A DNA stretch of 35,283 nt from a virus. A model generated the notes under the pieces. The model was not told the DNA's origin. It searched no databases and was given only the letters and a program-made list of their open reading frames with translations. The position numbers and the translations under genes are program-made. The stretch spans positions 1 through 35,283 of the IMG/VR virus record IMGVR_UViG_3300033571_018176, one strand, 5' to 3'. Positions 33,058 to 35,283 of this stretch are shown here, in pieces. Numbering within the stretch: the stretch's first letter is position 1; each line of letters begins with the position of its first letter.

Positions 33058-34071
33058 TTAAACTTTATCCCAATCTCTATTAACTTGTCTCCATAATTCA
33101 GCCAATTCATCCCATGTATAACCTGGTACAAAATTAGTAACAGGTAACACACATCTATTATAATCAAATTTTTGTTGAATAGATACTTGAAAACTCCAAC
33201 CACAAAGTGTAGTTTCTGTATCCTCTAACCATGGTTCAAGTGTTGCATTCCATTCAACATCATAATCAGATAAATATGCCTTAGAAAAAAAGTCCTTACA
33301 TATTTCTAAACAATCTGATAATATATCTTGTTGATTTGAATAGTCATCTTCCAATTTATCTACTACAATAACTGTCCAAGTGATATGCATATGGTTTTCT
33401 TCCAATCTTGTTGTATCAGGAATGAAATACATTCTCGGATACAAAGGTTCTTGTTTTGTAATAATATCGTTTGTTAATAACGAACCATCACCAAAACCCC
33501 AACTATTAACTTGTTCGTGAGCGTCAGCAAATTGTTTCCAATCTAATAATACTTGTTTATAAGCTGAATATGTTTGGTCTTGAGGAAATCCAAAATCATC
33601 TACAATAGGTAATCCACAACTATCATAATCAAATGGTACTGACAATCTGATATGAAGTGTATGACCTCCTAATGTACTTTCAAATCTTTCTGTGAATGGA
33701 TGTACTTTTGGTCCCCATTCACCAACAATAATATTAGAAAAATCACCTTGATGTGACGTATATGACTGCCAAAAGATAGTCCATATGTCCATACAAATCT
33801 CCAAAGTATCAGACATGACATCTTGTAAATTTGACAAATCATCTTCTACTTTATCGACAATCACGATTGCAAAATCATAATGCATGTGATTTTCGTTAAA
33901 AATCACAGATTCAGGAACCACATACATTCTTGTGTATTTTGGTTCTTGTTTGGTCTGAATATCCATCGTAATCTGATTCATATCACCAAATCCAAAACTT
34001 TCAATTTGTTCGTGATGATATGCGATTGAACTAAAATAAGTCAGAATTTGTTTATATGTAATTTTACTCAT
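33058..34071 (-). CDS. Tandemly duplicated two-domain tail protein
   Basis: 337 aa made of two copies of one domain, about residues 6-156 and 171-311. Matching pairs include HEQIESFGFGD with HEQVNSWGFGD, TKQEPKYTRMYVVP with TKQEPLYPRMYFIP, ENHMH with ENHMH, IVDKVEDDLSNLQDVMSDTLEIC with VVDKLEDDYSNQQDILSDCLEIC, and FDYDSCGLPI with FDYNRCVLPV. The offset is a constant 165 residues across the first half and about 155 near the end. The domain resembles single-copy tail terminator/neck-type proteins of Bacteroidota phages, which I know by pattern. A fused duplication might act as a ring of alternating domains. It lies between the chaperone-like gene and fibre 2. Confidence 0.65.
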   Translation of the reverse strand: MSKITYKQILTYFSSIAYHHEQIESFGFGDMNQITMDIQTKQEPKYTRMYVVPESVIFNENHMHYDFAIVIVDKVEDDLSNLQDVMSDTLEICMDIWTIFWQSYTSHQGDFSNIIVGEWGPKVHPFTERFESTLGGHTLHIRLSVPFDYDSCGLPIVDDFGFPQDQTYSAYKQVLLDWKQFADAHEQVNSWGFGDGSLLTNDIITKQEPLYPRMYFIPDTTRLEENHMHITWTVIVVDKLEDDYSNQQDILSDCLEICKDFFSKAYLSDYDVEWNATLEPWLEDTETTLCGWSFQVSIQQKFDYNRCVLPVTNFVPGYTWDELAELWRQVNRDWDKV

Positions 34072-34111
34072 CTAATAATAAATATAAAATATCTTGAAAT
34101 GTGTCCTGAAA

Positions 34112-34405
34112 TTAGTTCTGACTCATCGCTTTTTTCTGTAATCTGATTTGTTCTTTATCGTAATCTATTAAGAATGATAATTGGTTTAATACTTCAATTA
34201 ATTTTTTCTTGTAGACGTAGTCGTGTTTTGTAATATCGTTTGAAGTGATTCTATTGACGACAAGGAACCACCCGTAGGTTTTTTGAAAGCTGTTTTCCAA
34301 ATCATCTTGCGCAGCCGCCAAAGCAGCTTGATTCTCGTCCATATTGAGATAGTCGGGGTCGAAGACACCTGGGAATAAAGAAAATATCTCCTTGCGAAGT
34401 TGATA
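34112..34405 (-). CDS. -1 frame extension of chaperone-like protein
   Basis: 97 codons in the -1 frame, entered after a run of nine T (34405-34413 on the minus strand). It reads YQLRKEIFSLFPGVFDPDYL, then NMDENQAALAAAQDDLENS, FQKTYGWFLVVNRITSNDIT, YVYKKKLIEVLNQLSFLIDY and KEQIRLQKKAMSQN. The part from the Met at 34342 could start on its own, but the coding-like sequence extends in front of that Met back to the T run, which argues for fusion to the upstream frame. The fused product would be 272 aa. The YGWFxVxNRxxxxDxxKxDxVYxxxxxEVLNxLSFxxD pattern looks like the C-terminus of phage tail assembly chaperones. Confidence 0.65.
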   Translation of the reverse strand, partial: YQLRKEIFSLFPGVFDPDYLNMDENQAALAAAQDDLENSFQKTYGWFLVVNRITSNDITKHDYVYKKKLIEVLNQLSFLIDYDKEQIRLQKKAMSQN

Positions 34406-34929
34406 AAAAAAAACTGTGCTCCAAGAAGATATTTGACATCAAGTTTCTTTTTGAATATTTCCGCTCGTTCTTTCATTTTATTGACATCATATTCTTCAAT
34501 TATAAAATTGTGTTCTGTAATTTCATGTTCAATAGGTCGGTACATAATTGCTGCTAATATGTGTAATAAGTCCAACATTTCATTTTGTGGTTTAGTAGAT
34601 ATTGTATCCATATCCACAAATTCAGCAAATGTTAAATCTCTCCAATTAGGAAAAAAACCATAATGTACTCCATCAATCTCAAATCTATCATGAAACTTTG
34701 GTTTTTCATCTAATGGTATCAGTGACATTAGATATACTGCAAGAAAATTTATTTCCTCATAATCTTGTTTAAGTAATAATTCTAAAGGAATATCACCAAC
34801 AATACTAATTAATTTTGCTGCAAAATATTGGTCTGTGAATAAATCTTTAACCTTATAAATTTTTACATAATTTTCAATACTCAAATATGAGGGTAACTCA
34901 TATTCGGTTTTATCAATTTTTACTTCCAT
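34198..34929 (-). CDS. Tail assembly chaperone-like protein, zero-frame form
   Basis: 243 aa. Residues 1-172 look like a globular helical domain (FEIDGVHYGFFPNWRDLTFAEFVDMDTISTKP, LDLLHILAAIMYRPIEHEI, KERAEIFKKKLDVKYLLGAQ). After GAQFFF the zero frame continues for 68 codons (INFARRYFLYSQVSSTPTIS ... SSIESLQTILQNTTTSTRKN), which also looks plausible as protein. The same DNA in the -1 frame gives a second plausible C-terminus. Tail chaperones are often made in two forms by -1 frameshifting, which supports this identification, but the gene lies next to terL and not next to the tape measure gene. Confidence 0.65.
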   Translation of the reverse strand: MEVKIDKTEYELPSYLSIENYVKIYKVKDLFTDQYFAAKLISIVGDIPLELLLKQDYEEINFLAVYLMSLIPLDEKPKFHDRFEIDGVHYGFFPNWRDLTFAEFVDMDTISTKPQNEMLDLLHILAAIMYRPIEHEITEHNFIIEEYDVNKMKERAEIFKKKLDVKYLLGAQFFFINFARRYFLYSQVSSTPTISIWTRIKLLWRLRKMIWKTAFKKPTGGSLSSIESLQTILQNTTTSTRKN

Positions 34930-34930
34930 A

Positions 34931-35283
34931 TTATACGAATGCTATAGCATAACGACCAGTAGATTTTATATTCTTCAATTCAAAATACATTCTCATCATA
35001 AGACAATCCGCATAGTCAGGTGAAACACCCAATATCTTTTTCATCTCCTCTTTTGATTGAACAGCTACTTTATTATCCTTATCTATATTTTTTAATTTTA
35101 TTGCTAATAATTCCTGTGTAATTGTGTCCATTAAACTTGGGTCAATAATATTCAAACTAATTTTCTTTTCTTTAAACATCTCACTTAACTTAACATAACA
35201 CTGACTTTTCAAATTAGAAAAGTTTTGATTGAATAAAGGTGATGAGTTATTTACAAAATTCACACCTCTGACTTGATCCGCCA
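34931..35283 (-). CDS. terL: Terminase large subunit, C-terminal part (enters from the window end)
   Basis: 117 codons plus two bases, open to the window end. It reads ADQVRGVNFVNNSSPLF, then KLSEMFKEKKISLNIIDPSLMD, VAVQSKEEMKKILGVSPDYADCLMMRMYF and ends at RYAIAFV. The SKEEMKKxLGxSPDYADxLxM segment is the conserved C-terminal end of TerL nuclease domains and contains the third metal-binding Asp. Joined to the fragment at 1-961 it stays in frame and gives 437 residues, a normal TerL size. At the join the usual DGVGGGV motif is reduced to DSD-VADQ, so a few codons may be missing. A Met at 35263 is internal, not a real start. Confidence 0.9.
   Translation of the reverse strand, partial: ADQVRGVNFVNNSSPLFNQNFSNLKSQCYVKLSEMFKEKKISLNIIDPSLMDTITQELLAIKLKNIDKDNKVAVQSKEEMKKILGVSPDYADCLMMRMYFELKNIKSTGRYAIAFV

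Overview
The window reads as an essentially complete tailed-phage genome (Caudoviricetes), almost certainly infecting a member of the Bacteroidota. It is AT-rich, every convincing gene lies on the minus strand, and genes are packed with ATGA or TAATG overlaps. Starts are preceded by A-rich leaders (for example AAAACAAAATG) instead of Shine-Dalgarno motifs. Two intergenic promoters match the Bacteroidota TTG-N20-TAnnTTTG pattern. The window ends fall inside one gene: the N-terminal 320 codons of the large terminase run off position 1, and its C-terminus enters from position 35283. The two pieces join in frame, so the sequence looks like a circular or circularly permuted genome of about 35.3 kb cut open within terL.

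In transcription order (decreasing coordinate, across the join) the layout is as follows. (1) Packaging: small zinc/HTH proteins, a sigma-like factor, a TerS-like protein, a glycosyltransferase and TerL (3627 to 1, then 35283 to 34931). (2) Tail and adsorption genes from 34929 to 16270: a frameshifted chaperone-like gene, a protein made of two tandem copies of one domain, two collagen-like GTSG fibre proteins (one with CBM-like and C1q-like domains), large hub-like tail proteins, a LamG-like protein, an Asp-box propeller, a Pro/Thr-linker Cys-rich protein and the tape measure. (3) Head genes from 16268 to 9701: small basic protein, XkdF-like protease, acidic scaffold-like protein, major capsid protein, two structural proteins, portal, connector and a Cys-rich A-B-A-B repeat protein that needs a -1 frameshift. 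(4) An accessory region from 9613 to 3751: tiny membrane proteins, many unknown small genes, several terminators, two paralogous promoters, a GC-rich hairpin array, DnaA-box-like sites and a DUF6291-like gene with 20-bp tandem repeats at its 3' end.

No polymerase, helicase, primase, integrase or endolysin is recognisable. If the genome is complete, replication probably relies on the host, perhaps through the DnaA-like sites or the 20-bp repeats, and lysis proteins are among the unknowns. The most unusual items are the two frameshift sites, both in nine-base homopolymers (tail chaperone and A-B-A-B protein), the 216-base overprinted region in the chaperone, the paired promoter/leader elements, the hairpin array with interchangeable arms, and a glycosyltransferase in the terminase operon of a phage with Ser/Thr-rich collagen-like stalks. 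All family names come from reading the sequence; no database search was possible.
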